A program made the translations under genes and the position numbers. 5,845 nucleotides of DNA from an uncultured Clostridia bacterium (GTDB lineage Bacteria > Bacillota > Clostridia > Christensenellales > Borkfalkiaceae): contig CANREU010000104.1 of assembly GCA_947629725.1 (NCBI GenBank), forward strand, positions 1 through 5,845, given 5' to 3'. Numbering within the stretch: the first letter of the stretch is position 1; every line of letters starts with the position of its first letter. Under the pieces are notes generated by a model. The model was not told the origin of the DNA. It ran no database searches and worked only from the letters and a program-made list of their open reading frames with translations. Shown one piece after another: positions 1-4,807 of the stretch.

Positions 1-2
1 CA

Positions 3-74
3 CGGAGGGGGCTTTCCTCGGCGTCCTCCCGCGGAGGGGGTTTTCTATCGGTCTCCTCGCGCGGAGTGTCCTCC
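3..74. repeat. Degenerate 29-30 bp tandem repeat
   Basis: CGGAGGGGG occurs at 3-11 and again at 32-40, a period of 29 bp, and CGGAG recurs at 62-66, a period of 30 bp. The first two units also share a pyrimidine-rich middle (TTTC) and an end containing TCCTC. The third unit diverges after its first five bases. The copies are imperfect and the array may begin left of the window. No coding frame with recognisable protein content covers it. It reads as non-coding repeat DNA between genes. Confidence 0.45.
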
Positions 75-125
75 CTCTCCCTGCCCCCTCCATTGGAGGG
101 GGTGTCCCGCAGGGACGGGGGTGGG
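73..125. repeat. Nested-hairpin intergenic element (three-way junction)
   Basis: Two perfect short hairpins lie side by side: CCCCCTCC (84-91) with GGAGGGGG (95-102) around an ATT loop, and GTCCC (104-108) with GGGAC (112-116) around a GCA loop. The flanks CCCTCTCCC (73-81) and GGGGGTGGG (117-125) can pair with one mismatch and one G-U pair, closing both hairpins into a three-way junction. The layout resembles the abundant short palindromic intergenic repeats of gut Clostridia such as Faecalibacterium. That family link is from memory; the base pairing is read directly from the sequence. Confidence 0.5.
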
Positions 126-156
126 CATGCTCGCGGGCGCCCATGTGCCGAGCGGG

Positions 157-186
157 GCATAATCCCGCGCGGGACAAACATACAAT
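157..186 (+). promoter_or_regulatory. SigE-type sporulation promoter of spmAB
   Basis: The -10 element CATACAAT (179-186) matches the mother-cell SigE consensus CATACAHT exactly. The -35 element GCATAAT (157-163) matches KMATATT at six of seven positions. The spacer is 15 bp, within the usual 14-15. In Bacillus subtilis the spmAB genes are transcribed by SigE, so the site fits the gene behind it. The -35 also contains GCATA, which fits SigG, but the -10 fits SigG less well. The expected transcription start is about 192-193, at the spmA start codon. Confidence 0.75.
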
Positions 187-191
187 ACCCC

Positions 192-749
192 ATGAATGCT
201 GTGTTCGCGGCGCTGTTTCTGCTCTCCGCCGCCCTTCTCCTTGTCCGCGCACCCGAGGGGTTTTTGCCCGCCCTCCTTGCGGGAGGCGAAAAGGCGGCGG
301 CGCTCTCCCTCGCCCTTCTCTCCGCCTACTGCGTATGGTTGGGGTTTTTCAAAGTGCTCGAAAGGAGCGGCATCGCGGGAGGAGCCGCGCGGCTCGCCCA
401 TCCCCTCATGAAAAAGCTCTTCCGCTCGGATGACCGCGAGGCGACCTATCTCGCGGGCTGCAACCTGACTGCGAACATGCTCGGTCTGCCCGGTGCGCCC
501 ACCCCCCTCGGCGTGAAGGCGGTGCGAAGGTTCGAGGAGGCAAACAACGCCTATGCCGCGAACATGCTCTTCGTCCTCAACGCGACGAGCCTCCAGCTCC
601 TCCCGACCACCGTCATCGCCCTGCGCGCCGCCGCGGGGTCCCCGTCCGCCGCGGACATCCTCCTCCCCACCCTTCTTTCCACCCTCTTTACGACCCTCCT
701 CGGCGGCTTTCTCGTGTGGCTCCTCTCCAAAAAGGGGAAAAAGCGGTGA
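192..749 (+). CDS. spmA: Spore maturation protein A
   Basis: This encodes a 185-residue integral membrane protein of the SpmA family (nucleoside-recognition/Gate domain), close to the 196 residues of B. subtilis SpmA. In B. subtilis, SpmA and SpmB are needed for proper dehydration of the spore core and for heat resistance. Hydrophobic segments lie near residues 2-20, 35-55, 125-145 and 152-178. Conserved family stretches are visible at 91-111 (NLTANMLGLPGAPTPLGVKA) and 130-145 (NATSLQLLPTTVIALR). The ATG at 192 is chosen because homologues begin at this point with MN-like hydrophobic starts, and the frame further upstream reads only repeat sequence. There is no Shine-Dalgarno sequence. The SigE-type -10 ends only 5 nt before the ATG, so the message is probably leaderless. 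spmB follows with a 4-nt overlap. No dacB, the usual upstream partner in B. subtilis, is visible in the 191 nt before it. Confidence 0.92.
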   Translation: MNAVFAALFLLSAALLLVRAPEGFLPALLAGGEKAAALSLALLSAYCVWLGFFKVLERSGIAGGAARLAHPLMKKLFRSDDREATYLAGCNLTANMLGLPGAPTPLGVKAVRRFEEANNAYAANMLFVLNATSLQLLPTTVIALRAAAGSPSAADILLPTLLSTLFTTLLGGFLVWLLSKKGKKR

Positions 750-1255
750 AGTACCTCGCCCTCGCCGTCCCCCTTCTCTTTGTCCTCGTCTTCCTCGTCG
801 CTCTCATCCGCAAGGTGAAGCTCTACGACGCCTTTACGGACGGCGTGAAGGAGGCGGTCCCCCTCATCCTCTCCCTCTTCCCCTATCTTGCCGCCGTGCT
901 CATGCTCTCCGAGCTCTTTGAAAGAAGCGGGCTTGCGGCGCTCTTTACGGAGGCGGTCTCCCCCGCTCTCCGCCTCTTCGGCATCCCCCCCGAACTCGGC
1001 AAGCTCCTCCTCATGAAGCCCTTCTCGGGGAGCGGCTCCACCGCCCTTCTCTCCGAAATTTTCTCCTCTTACGGCGCCGACAGCTACATTGCCCGCTGCG
1101 CCGCCGTGTGCTACGGTTCGAGCGAGACGACCTTCTACATCTCCGCCGTCTACTTCGCGGGGGCGAAGAAAAAGAGGCTGCTGCCCGTGGCGATCGCCCT
1201 CTTTGCCAACGCCGCGGGGGCGGCGCTCGGCTGTTTTCTCTGCCGATTTTTGTGA
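746..1255 (+). CDS. spmB: Spore maturation protein B
   Basis: This encodes a 169-residue membrane protein of the SpmB family (178 residues in B. subtilis), the partner of SpmA in spore core dehydration. Hydrophobic segments lie near residues 3-20, 37-55 and 145-165. Family-typical stretches include KPFSGSGSTALLSEIFSSYG (91-110), ARCAAV (116-121) and YGSSETTFYISAVYF (123-137), which parallels the GSTDTTLYVLTVYF of the Bacillus protein. The GTG at 746 is chosen because it overlaps the spmA stop as GTGA and is preceded by AAGGGGAAA (732-740), a plausible ribosome-binding site. An earlier in-frame GTG at 716 lies deep inside spmA without such a site. Translational coupling with spmA is likely. 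Confidence 0.92.
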   Translation: MKYLALAVPLLFVLVFLVALIRKVKLYDAFTDGVKEAVPLILSLFPYLAAVLMLSELFERSGLAALFTEAVSPALRLFGIPPELGKLLLMKPFSGSGSTALLSEIFSSYGADSYIARCAAVCYGSSETTFYISAVYFAGAKKKRLLPVAIALFANAAGAALGCFLCRFL

Positions 1256-1273
1256 ATTTGTGAATTTATAACA

Positions 1274-1302
1274 AAACTTTTCATCGCGGCGATGAAAAGT
1301 TT
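1274..1302 (+). terminator. 13-bp perfect hairpin after spmB
   Basis: AAACTTTTCATCG (1274-1286) pairs perfectly with 1290-1302 around a 3-nt CGG loop, starting 19 nt after the spmB stop. The plus-strand stem ends in TTT and is followed by CACATTTTG, a broken T tract. ACAAAA (1271-1276) and TTTTGT (1307-1312) are also mutually complementary outer arms. This is most likely the spmAB terminator. The stem is AT-rich at its base, so its strength is uncertain. Confidence 0.55.
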
Positions 1303-1359
1303 CACATTTTGTCAAGCGTTTCGGGGAAAAAGTTTTTTTCTCTTTTTTCGGAAATTCCG

Positions 1360-1388
1360 TTTACTTTCCGCAAAAAAGTCTCTATAAT
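1360..1388 (+). promoter_or_regulatory. SigA-type promoter in the spmB/ligase gap
   Basis: TTTACT (1360-1365, four of six matches to TTGACA) is followed after exactly 17 bp by a perfect TATAAT (1383-1388). A T-rich stretch (1332-1348) precedes it. The expected start is at about 1394-1396. No open reading frame with a ribosome-binding site follows, and the ligase gene downstream runs in the opposite direction. The promoter therefore points to a non-coding transcript. Confidence 0.6.
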
Positions 1389-1393
1389 GATGG

Positions 1394-1497
1394 ATGTAAA
1401 GCGAGCGGGAAACCGCAAGCGCAAACAAAGCTCATAATTTTCCCCCTTATCATAGCAAACCCCTCGGAGCGCGAGTTCCGGGGGGTTTGCTTTCTCT
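1394..1497 (+). ncRNA. Candidate small RNA, about 100 nt
   Basis: This stretch is bounded by a consensus-like promoter (1360-1388) and a strong hairpin with a T-rich tail (1455-1490 and beyond). Its 5' part folds into a hairpin: GCG (1401-1403) with CGC (1420-1422), an internal loop, then GCGG (1405-1408) with CCGC (1413-1416) capped by a GAAA tetraloop (1409-1412). The middle is an AU- and pyrimidine-rich single strand containing TTTTCCCCCTT (1438-1448), complementary to G-rich ribosome-binding sites. No convincing peptide is encoded. I do not recognise an Rfam family. Its 3' end overlaps the stop codon region of the opposing ligase gene. Confidence 0.45.
1455..1490. terminator. Strong GC-rich hairpin, probably a bidirectional terminator
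   Basis: GCAAACCCC (1455-1463) pairs perfectly with GGGGTTTGC (1482-1490). The stem extends inward through one T-G wobble and CGGA/TCCG to 14 bp, with an 8-nt loop (1469-1476). On the plus strand it is followed by TTTCTCTCATTTTTTC, a fair T-rich tail, so it would end the candidate sRNA. On the minus strand it begins 6 nt after the ligase stop codon, so it would also end that gene, although the minus-strand tail (TATGATAA) is weaker. Confidence 0.7.
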
Positions 1498-2951
1498 CAT
1501 TTTTTCTTCCGCTCTTTCGGTTTTAAGCGGTCGGGATCGGAGCCCTCCGCCGCCGCGAGCAGGCACCCGTAGAGGATCCCCGGGCCGAGGTTGAAGAGAT
1601 TGCAGTCGAGCAGGCTCGTGAGGAGCAGGGCGAGGATGGAGGCGAAGATCATCGTCTTTTCGTAGGAGGGGTGGCGGAAGAGCAGCCAAAGGGTCTGGAA
1701 GCGGTGGAAAAGATAAGATAGGGCCGCGAAGATCCCGCCCGCCGCCAGGAGCTGGAAGAGGGTGTTGTGCGCGCGGGGCGGAATGAACACCCCCGCGGCC
1801 GCTTCCTCCACGAAGTGGGCGCTCCCGCCGCCATCCATCGCGGAGCCGGGGACGCGGTACCACCCCTCGCCGAAGACGGGATGGCGGGTGAACACGTCCC
1901 ATGCGGTGCGGTAGATCTTGAATCTGCCCGCGTCGCTGCTGCCGCTCGCGATGAGGGTCTTGAAGAGGGCGGCGACGGGCTCGTGCAGGATGAGGAGGGT
2001 GACGATGGCGAGAAGGACGAAGGCGCCGAGTACGGCGGCGATGCCGATCTTGTTGCGCTTTTCCGCCTTGACGAGGGCAAAGACGGCGGAAGCGGCGAAG
2101 ACGACGCTCCCGAAGAGGATGCTCCCGCGGCTCTGCGTGAGGATCACGCCGAGGAAGAAGAGGCACCCGAGGACGGCGAAGAGCCAGCCGTGCTTTCTTT
2201 TTGCCGCAAAGTAGAAGGGCGCGGGGACGCACATCGCCATCACGCAGCCGATGAAGTTATACACCCCCCAGCCGACGAAGAGCTTGTCGCGGACGATCCC
2301 GCCGTCCTGCACCACGCCGCTGCGGAAGTACATGCCGACCGTTTCGGCGAGGAGCCCCACCCCGATGCAAAGGAACACGGTGAAGATGTAGCTCTTGTCC
2401 GCCTTCTCCCAGTCGGCGGTGTAGTAGAAAAAGAGGTAGGGCACGGCGAGGCAGACGATCTCGGCAAAGCCGAACAGCACCGTGCGGGAGCCGTAGTAAG
2501 GGGAAAAGAGCCCCGAGAGGAGGTAGGCGGCGCCGAGGGCGAGAAACCCGAAGAGCAAAAGGGGCACGCGGCGCTTTTTCGCCCCCACGAGGGTGATGAC
2601 CGTCTTCCCCGCAAGGAGCACGGCGGCGCAGGCGACGATCGCCCCGACGTGCACGGCGTTCGCGGGAGAGCTCAACACCGTGTGGGCGAAGTCGCCGATC
2701 GAAGTCCGCGCCGAAAAGCACATGTAGATACAGCAGAGGACGGGGAGCAGCGGGAGCGTGTCCTCCGTGAAGAGGGCGCAGAGGGCGCCCAAAATGAGAT
2801 AGAGATAGAGAACGGGGATTTCCAGCCCGAAGAGCTCCGAGACCGCCATGAGAGCGGCGACGAGGAGAGGCCACCAAAAGGAACGGAAAAACGCACGCAA
2901 AACTTGCGTACCGCGCCACTCATTCAGTTTTGGAAAGGCGGCTGTCAACAT
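1497..2951 (-). CDS. O-antigen ligase/Wzy_C family membrane protein
   Basis: This encodes a 484-residue polytopic membrane protein with about a dozen hydrophobic segments between residues 24 and 322 and two or three more between 400 and 468. Family marks are TQSRG (272-276) at the start of a membrane helix, and a long outside loop (about 323-395) holding GRFKIYRTAWDVFTRHPVFG (342-361). The loop ends in AHNTLFQLLAAGG (394-406), which fits the H[NSQ]-X9-G motif of WaaL-type ligases with H395 as the expected catalytic histidine. Such proteins transfer or polymerise lipid-linked glycans at the outer membrane face. In a spore-forming Bacillota the acceptor is more likely a surface polysaccharide or glycoprotein than LPS, so no gene symbol is given. 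The ATG at 2951 has no Shine-Dalgarno sequence and lies about 6 nt after the expected start of its promoter. The C-terminus is lysine/arginine-rich. No other glycan genes are visible nearby. Confidence 0.85.
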   Translation of the reverse strand: MLTAAFPKLNEWRGTQVLRAFFRSFWWPLLVAALMAVSELFGLEIPVLYLYLILGALCALFTEDTLPLLPVLCCIYMCFSARTSIGDFAHTVLSSPANAVHVGAIVACAAVLLAGKTVITLVGAKKRRVPLLLFGFLALGAAYLLSGLFSPYYGSRTVLFGFAEIVCLAVPYLFFYYTADWEKADKSYIFTVFLCIGVGLLAETVGMYFRSGVVQDGGIVRDKLFVGWGVYNFIGCVMAMCVPAPFYFAAKRKHGWLFAVLGCLFFLGVILTQSRGSILFGSVVFAASAVFALVKAEKRNKIGIAAVLGAFVLLAIVTLLILHEPVAALFKTLIASGSSDAGRFKIYRTAWDVFTRHPVFGEGWYRVPGSAMDGGGSAHFVEEAAAGVFIPPRAHNTLFQLLAAGGIFAALSYLFHRFQTLWLLFRHPSYEKTMIFASILALLLTSLLDCNLFNLGPGILYGCLLAAAEGSDPDRLKPKERKKK

Positions 2952-2963
2952 AATTTCAAATAT

Positions 2964-2992
2964 AGTATAACGGTTTTCCCCCGCGTTTGCAA
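2964..2992 (-). promoter_or_regulatory. SigA-type promoter of the ligase gene
   Basis: Read on the minus strand, TTGCAA (2992-2987) and TATACT (2969-2964) are separated by exactly 17 bp, a strong SigA-like pair. The expected transcription start is near 2957-2956, leaving only about 5 nt before the ATG at 2951 and no ribosome-binding site. The promoter lies in the 77-nt gap after rsmI, and no convincing terminator was seen there. Confidence 0.7.
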
Positions 2993-2997
2993 CCGTT
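2969..2997. promoter_or_regulatory. Operator-like inverted repeat over the ligase promoter
   Basis: AACGGTT (2969-2975) and AACCGTT (2991-2997) are perfect 7-bp inverted arms with 15 bp between them. Their centres are 22 bp apart, about two helical turns. One arm touches the -10 element and the other overlaps the -35, so a dimeric regulator bound here could block RNA polymerase. It could equally be a weak hairpin from rsmI read-through or chance. No regulator gene is present in the window. Confidence 0.3.
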
Positions 2998-3028
2998 TTG
3001 CGGCAACTTCCGATAAAATACGGGCCGC

Positions 3029-3832
3029 TTACAGATCGAGGGTCTCGCGGTAGAGTTCGCTCTTGGGGATCCCGCGGTCGCGGGAGGCGCGCTTCACCGC
3101 CTCCTTCTTATCGAGCCCCTCGTCCAAATATTTTTGCACATGCTCCCGCGGGGAGAGGGCGTTCCACGGGTTCTCCGTCTTCTCCGCCCCCCCGACGAGC
3201 AGCACGTATTCCCCTCTCTTCTCCCCCGAGAGCCCCTCCGAGAGACGGAAATACCTCGTCTCCTCGTGGATCTTCGTGATCTCCCGCACGGCGCAGGCGT
3301 TCCGCTCGCCGAAGACCGAAAAGAGGGAGGAGAGATCGCGGTCAACGTCCTGCGGGGCGCTGTGGAAGATGAGGGTCTCGCGGGTCTCCTTGTGGCGGGC
3401 GAGGAGCTCCTCCCGCTCTTTTTTCTTCTCGGGCAAAAAGCCGAGGAAGGTGAATCCGCCCGAAGGAAACGCGGAGAGGACGAGGGCGGAAAGGGCGGCG
3501 TTCGCGCCGGGGAGAACAGTGAAATTCTCACCCCGTTCCCGCAAAATGCGGCAAACTTCCCGCCCGGGGTCGCTCACGGCGGGCATGCCCGCGTCCGAGA
3601 CGACGGCGACGTTCTTCCCCTCGCGGGAGAGGGCGATCATCTTCTCCGCCGCCTCCCGTTCGTTGAATTTGTGGCAGCTTTTTAAGGACTTCCGGATGTT
3701 GTACGCCGTGAGGAGCTTGAGAGTGTGGCGGGTGTCCTCGCAGAAGACGACGTCCGCCTCCGAGAGCGCCTCGATGGCGCGGAGGGTGATGTCCTTCAGA
3801 TTCCCGATGGGGGTCGCGACGAATGAGATCAT
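3029..3832 (-). CDS. rsmI: 16S rRNA (cytidine1402-2'-O)-methyltransferase
   Basis: This encodes a 267-residue member of the tetrapyrrole-methylase-fold RsmI family, which uses S-adenosylmethionine to 2'-O-methylate C1402 in the 16S rRNA decoding centre. Motifs in order are ATPIGNL (6-12), CEDTRHT (31-37), VSDAGMPAVSDPG (78-90), LPGANAALSAL (107-117), FLGFLP (129-134) and REITKIHEE (183-191). The C-terminal part, about 227-267 (KEAVKRASRDRGIPKSELY), is the usual RsmI helix-turn-helix-like domain. Length is normal for the family. The usual YExPHRL-like stretch reads FHSAPQDV (156-163), an unusual version. The ATG at 3832 overlaps the trmN6 stop as ATGA and is preceded by a strong GGGAGGAA site (3843-3836), so the two are probably co-translated. 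B. subtilis has the homologue yabC in the same neighbourhood, separated from yabB by yazA, which is missing here. Confidence 0.95.
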   Translation of the reverse strand: MISFVATPIGNLKDITLRAIEALSEADVVFCEDTRHTLKLLTAYNIRKSLKSCHKFNEREAAEKMIALSREGKNVAVVSDAGMPAVSDPGREVCRILRERGENFTVLPGANAALSALVLSAFPSGGFTFLGFLPEKKKEREELLARHKETRETLIFHSAPQDVDRDLSSLFSVFGERNACAVREITKIHEETRYFRLSEGLSGEKRGEYVLLVGGAEKTENPWNALSPREHVQKYLDEGLDKKEAVKRASRDRGIPKSELYRETLDL

Positions 3833-4500
3833 GGGTTCCTCCCGTTGACGAGTGCGGGCAAAATTTCCATGCCCGCCTTTCCTCCCTTCTTGGCGGCAAG
3901 GAGAAAGGCGTAGGGCGCGTCCCCCCCCTTCCCCGCGATGAACTGCAATTTTTTGGGCTCGAGCCCCCTTTCGTGCAGGGCGCAGACCGTTTCGGCGAGC
4001 CTGTCCGCCCGCTCGACGAGGGCGAACCTTCCGCCGTATTTGAGGCAGCGGGCGGCGGAAGCGGCGAGCTCGGGGAGGGTGAGCGCAAGCTCCCGCTTGC
4101 AGGGCGCCTTCTTTTCGTCCGCTGCGGAAAACCCGCCGCGTTCGTAGGGCGGATTGCAGAGGATGAGAGAGAAGTGCTCGACGTACTCCGCGGGGATCTC
4201 CTGCACCCGCACGTTTTCCGCCTTGAAAACTCCGCCGAGCCCGTTGAGGGCGACGGTGCGGGCGCTCATCTCCGCAAGGTTCTTTTGCATCTCAAAGAGG
4301 ACGACCTCCTCCACCCCCGTGTTTTCGGCGAAGAAGTGAAGCCCGACGATCCCGCTCCCCGAGCAGAAATCGGCGACCCGTTCCCCCCTTTTTGCGCGGA
4401 GAAAGCGGGCGAGGAGGACCGAATCGGAAGTGAAACGGTATTCCCCGTCGTCCTGCAAGATGCGGTATTTGCCGATGAGCAAGCTCTCTTCCCGCTCCAT
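3829..4500 (-). CDS. trmN6: TrmN6/YabB-type tRNA adenine-N6 methyltransferase
   Basis: This encodes a 223-residue class I SAM-dependent methyltransferase. Visible marks are FTSDSVLLARF (23-33), motif I DFCSGSGIVGL (44-54), the acidic E70 expected at the end of strand 2, and the N6-adenine signature NPPY (116-119). E. coli TrmN6 (YfiC) methylates A37 of tRNA-Val1. The substrate of Gram-positive YabB-type members is assigned by homology only. The ATG at 4500 is preferred over the one at 4512. The earlier codon directly abuts the U tract of a terminator-like hairpin and has no ribosome-binding site, while 4500 has GGGGGA (4510-4505) in front, though at a short 4-nt distance. It overlaps rsmI by 4 nt. 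Expression probably comes from read-through past the ferredoxin terminator, since no dedicated promoter was seen. Confidence 0.85.
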   Translation of the reverse strand: MEREESLLIGKYRILQDDGEYRFTSDSVLLARFLRAKRGERVADFCSGSGIVGLHFFAENTGVEEVVLFEMQKNLAEMSARTVALNGLGGVFKAENVRVQEIPAEYVEHFSLILCNPPYERGGFSAADEKKAPCKRELALTLPELAASAARCLKYGGRFALVERADRLAETVCALHERGLEPKKLQFIAGKGGDAPYAFLLAAKKGGKAGMEILPALVNGRNP

Positions 4501-4512
4501 GCCGTCCCCCAT

Positions 4513-4541
4513 AAAGAAAAAAGCGCGTTCCCGCGCTCTTC
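4513..4541 (-). terminator. Hairpin with U tract between ferredoxin and trmN6
   Basis: On the minus strand AGCGCG (4537-4532) pairs with CGCGCT (4527-4522) around a GGAA tetraloop. The stem can be extended by G-U and A-U pairs. It is followed by TTTTTTCTTT, ending at 4513-4512. This is a classical intrinsic terminator shape, placed 21 nt after the ferredoxin stop and 12 nt before the trmN6 start. It probably reduces, rather than abolishes, transcription into trmN6-rsmI. Confidence 0.75.
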
Positions 4542-4557
4542 CTTTTCCTTCGCGGAG

Positions 4558-4728
4558 TTACTCCGCCGTGATGGCGCCCGTGGGGCAGCCGTCCTCACAT
4601 GCGCCGCAATCGATGCAGACATCGGGATCCACGACGTAGGTGCTTTCGCCGGGAGCGATCGCGCCGACGGGGCAGGTATCCGCGCAAGCACCGCAGGAAA
4701 CGCATGCGTCCGTGATCTTATGAGCCAT
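4558..4728 (-). CDS. Small 2[4Fe-4S] ferredoxin
   Basis: This encodes a 56-residue clostridial-type ferredoxin that carries electrons at low potential in the cytoplasm. It has two perfect CxxCxxCxxxCP motifs: C9, C12, C15, C19-P and C38, C41, C44, C48-P. Each is followed by the usual G-A-I (VGAI, TGAI), and the two halves are clearly related by internal duplication. Length is typical of 55-60 residue clostridial ferredoxins. The ATG at 4728 has a strong GGAGGT site (4742-4737) at good spacing. It has its own promoter and a terminator behind it, so it can be expressed as a single gene. It sits between ricT and trmN6, where B. subtilis has yabA. Its electron partners cannot be read from the sequence. 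Confidence 0.96.
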   Translation of the reverse strand: MAHKITDACVSCGACADTCPVGAIAPGESTYVVDPDVCIDCGACEDGCPTGAITAE

Positions 4729-4760
4729 TTGAACTCACCTCCAAATCAAATCTTTCCCGT

Positions 4761-4789
4761 ATTATATCACAAATCTTTGCGTTCGTAAA
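4761..4789 (-). promoter_or_regulatory. SigA-type promoter of the ferredoxin gene
   Basis: Read on the minus strand, TTTACG (4789-4784, four of six matches to TTGACA) and a perfect TATAAT (4766-4761) are separated by 17 bp. The start is expected near 4754, giving a leader of about 25 nt that contains the ribosome-binding site. The promoter lies in the 79-nt gap after ricT, where I see no terminator, so ricT transcripts may also enter the ferredoxin gene. Confidence 0.75.
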
Positions 4790-4807
4790 GGGGTTTCGCG
4801 AAAAAAT

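Noticed and set aside
3..74. CRISPR-like array
   Set aside because: Only about three imperfect units with period 29-30 are present, with no distinct spacers and no cas genes.
1..162. Open plus-strand frame from the window edge to TAA at 160-162
   Set aside because: It reads across tandem repeats and nested hairpins, and the peptide is proline/glycine/arginine-rich with no family resemblance. It is more likely non-coding.
66..191. Upstream extension of spmA to a GTG at 66
   Set aside because: The extra 42 residues come from repeat DNA and are absent from homologues, and the SigE-type promoter would lie inside the coding region.
551..1315. Minus-strand open frame (254 codons) opposite spmAB
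   Set aside because: It is a composition shadow of spmA and spmB, rich in charged residues, and runs through the terminator hairpin.
1387..1437. 16-codon peptide MMDVKRAGNRKRKQSS starting in the -10 box
   Set aside because: Both possible ATGs (1387 and 1390) lie upstream of the expected transcription start and there is no ribosome-binding site.
1383..1447. Minus-strand peptide MSFVCACGFPLALHPSL behind an AAGGGGG motif
   Set aside because: It is only 17 codons, with no clear promoter and no family. The G-run is better explained as the complement of the C-rich sRNA segment.
1767..3053. Long plus-strand open frame (428 codons) opposite the ligase gene
   Set aside because: The translation is charged, repetitive and without domains, while the minus strand encodes a clear membrane protein family. 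Long antisense frames are expected in GC-rich DNA with third-position bias.
3823..4788. Plus-strand open frame (321 codons) across trmN6 and ferredoxin
   Set aside because: It is antisense to two recognised genes and an intergenic terminator, and shows no family features.
4791..4807. Terminator after ricT around TTTCGCGAAA
   Set aside because: The palindrome is only a few base pairs without a proper loop or a T tract placed correctly on the minus strand.
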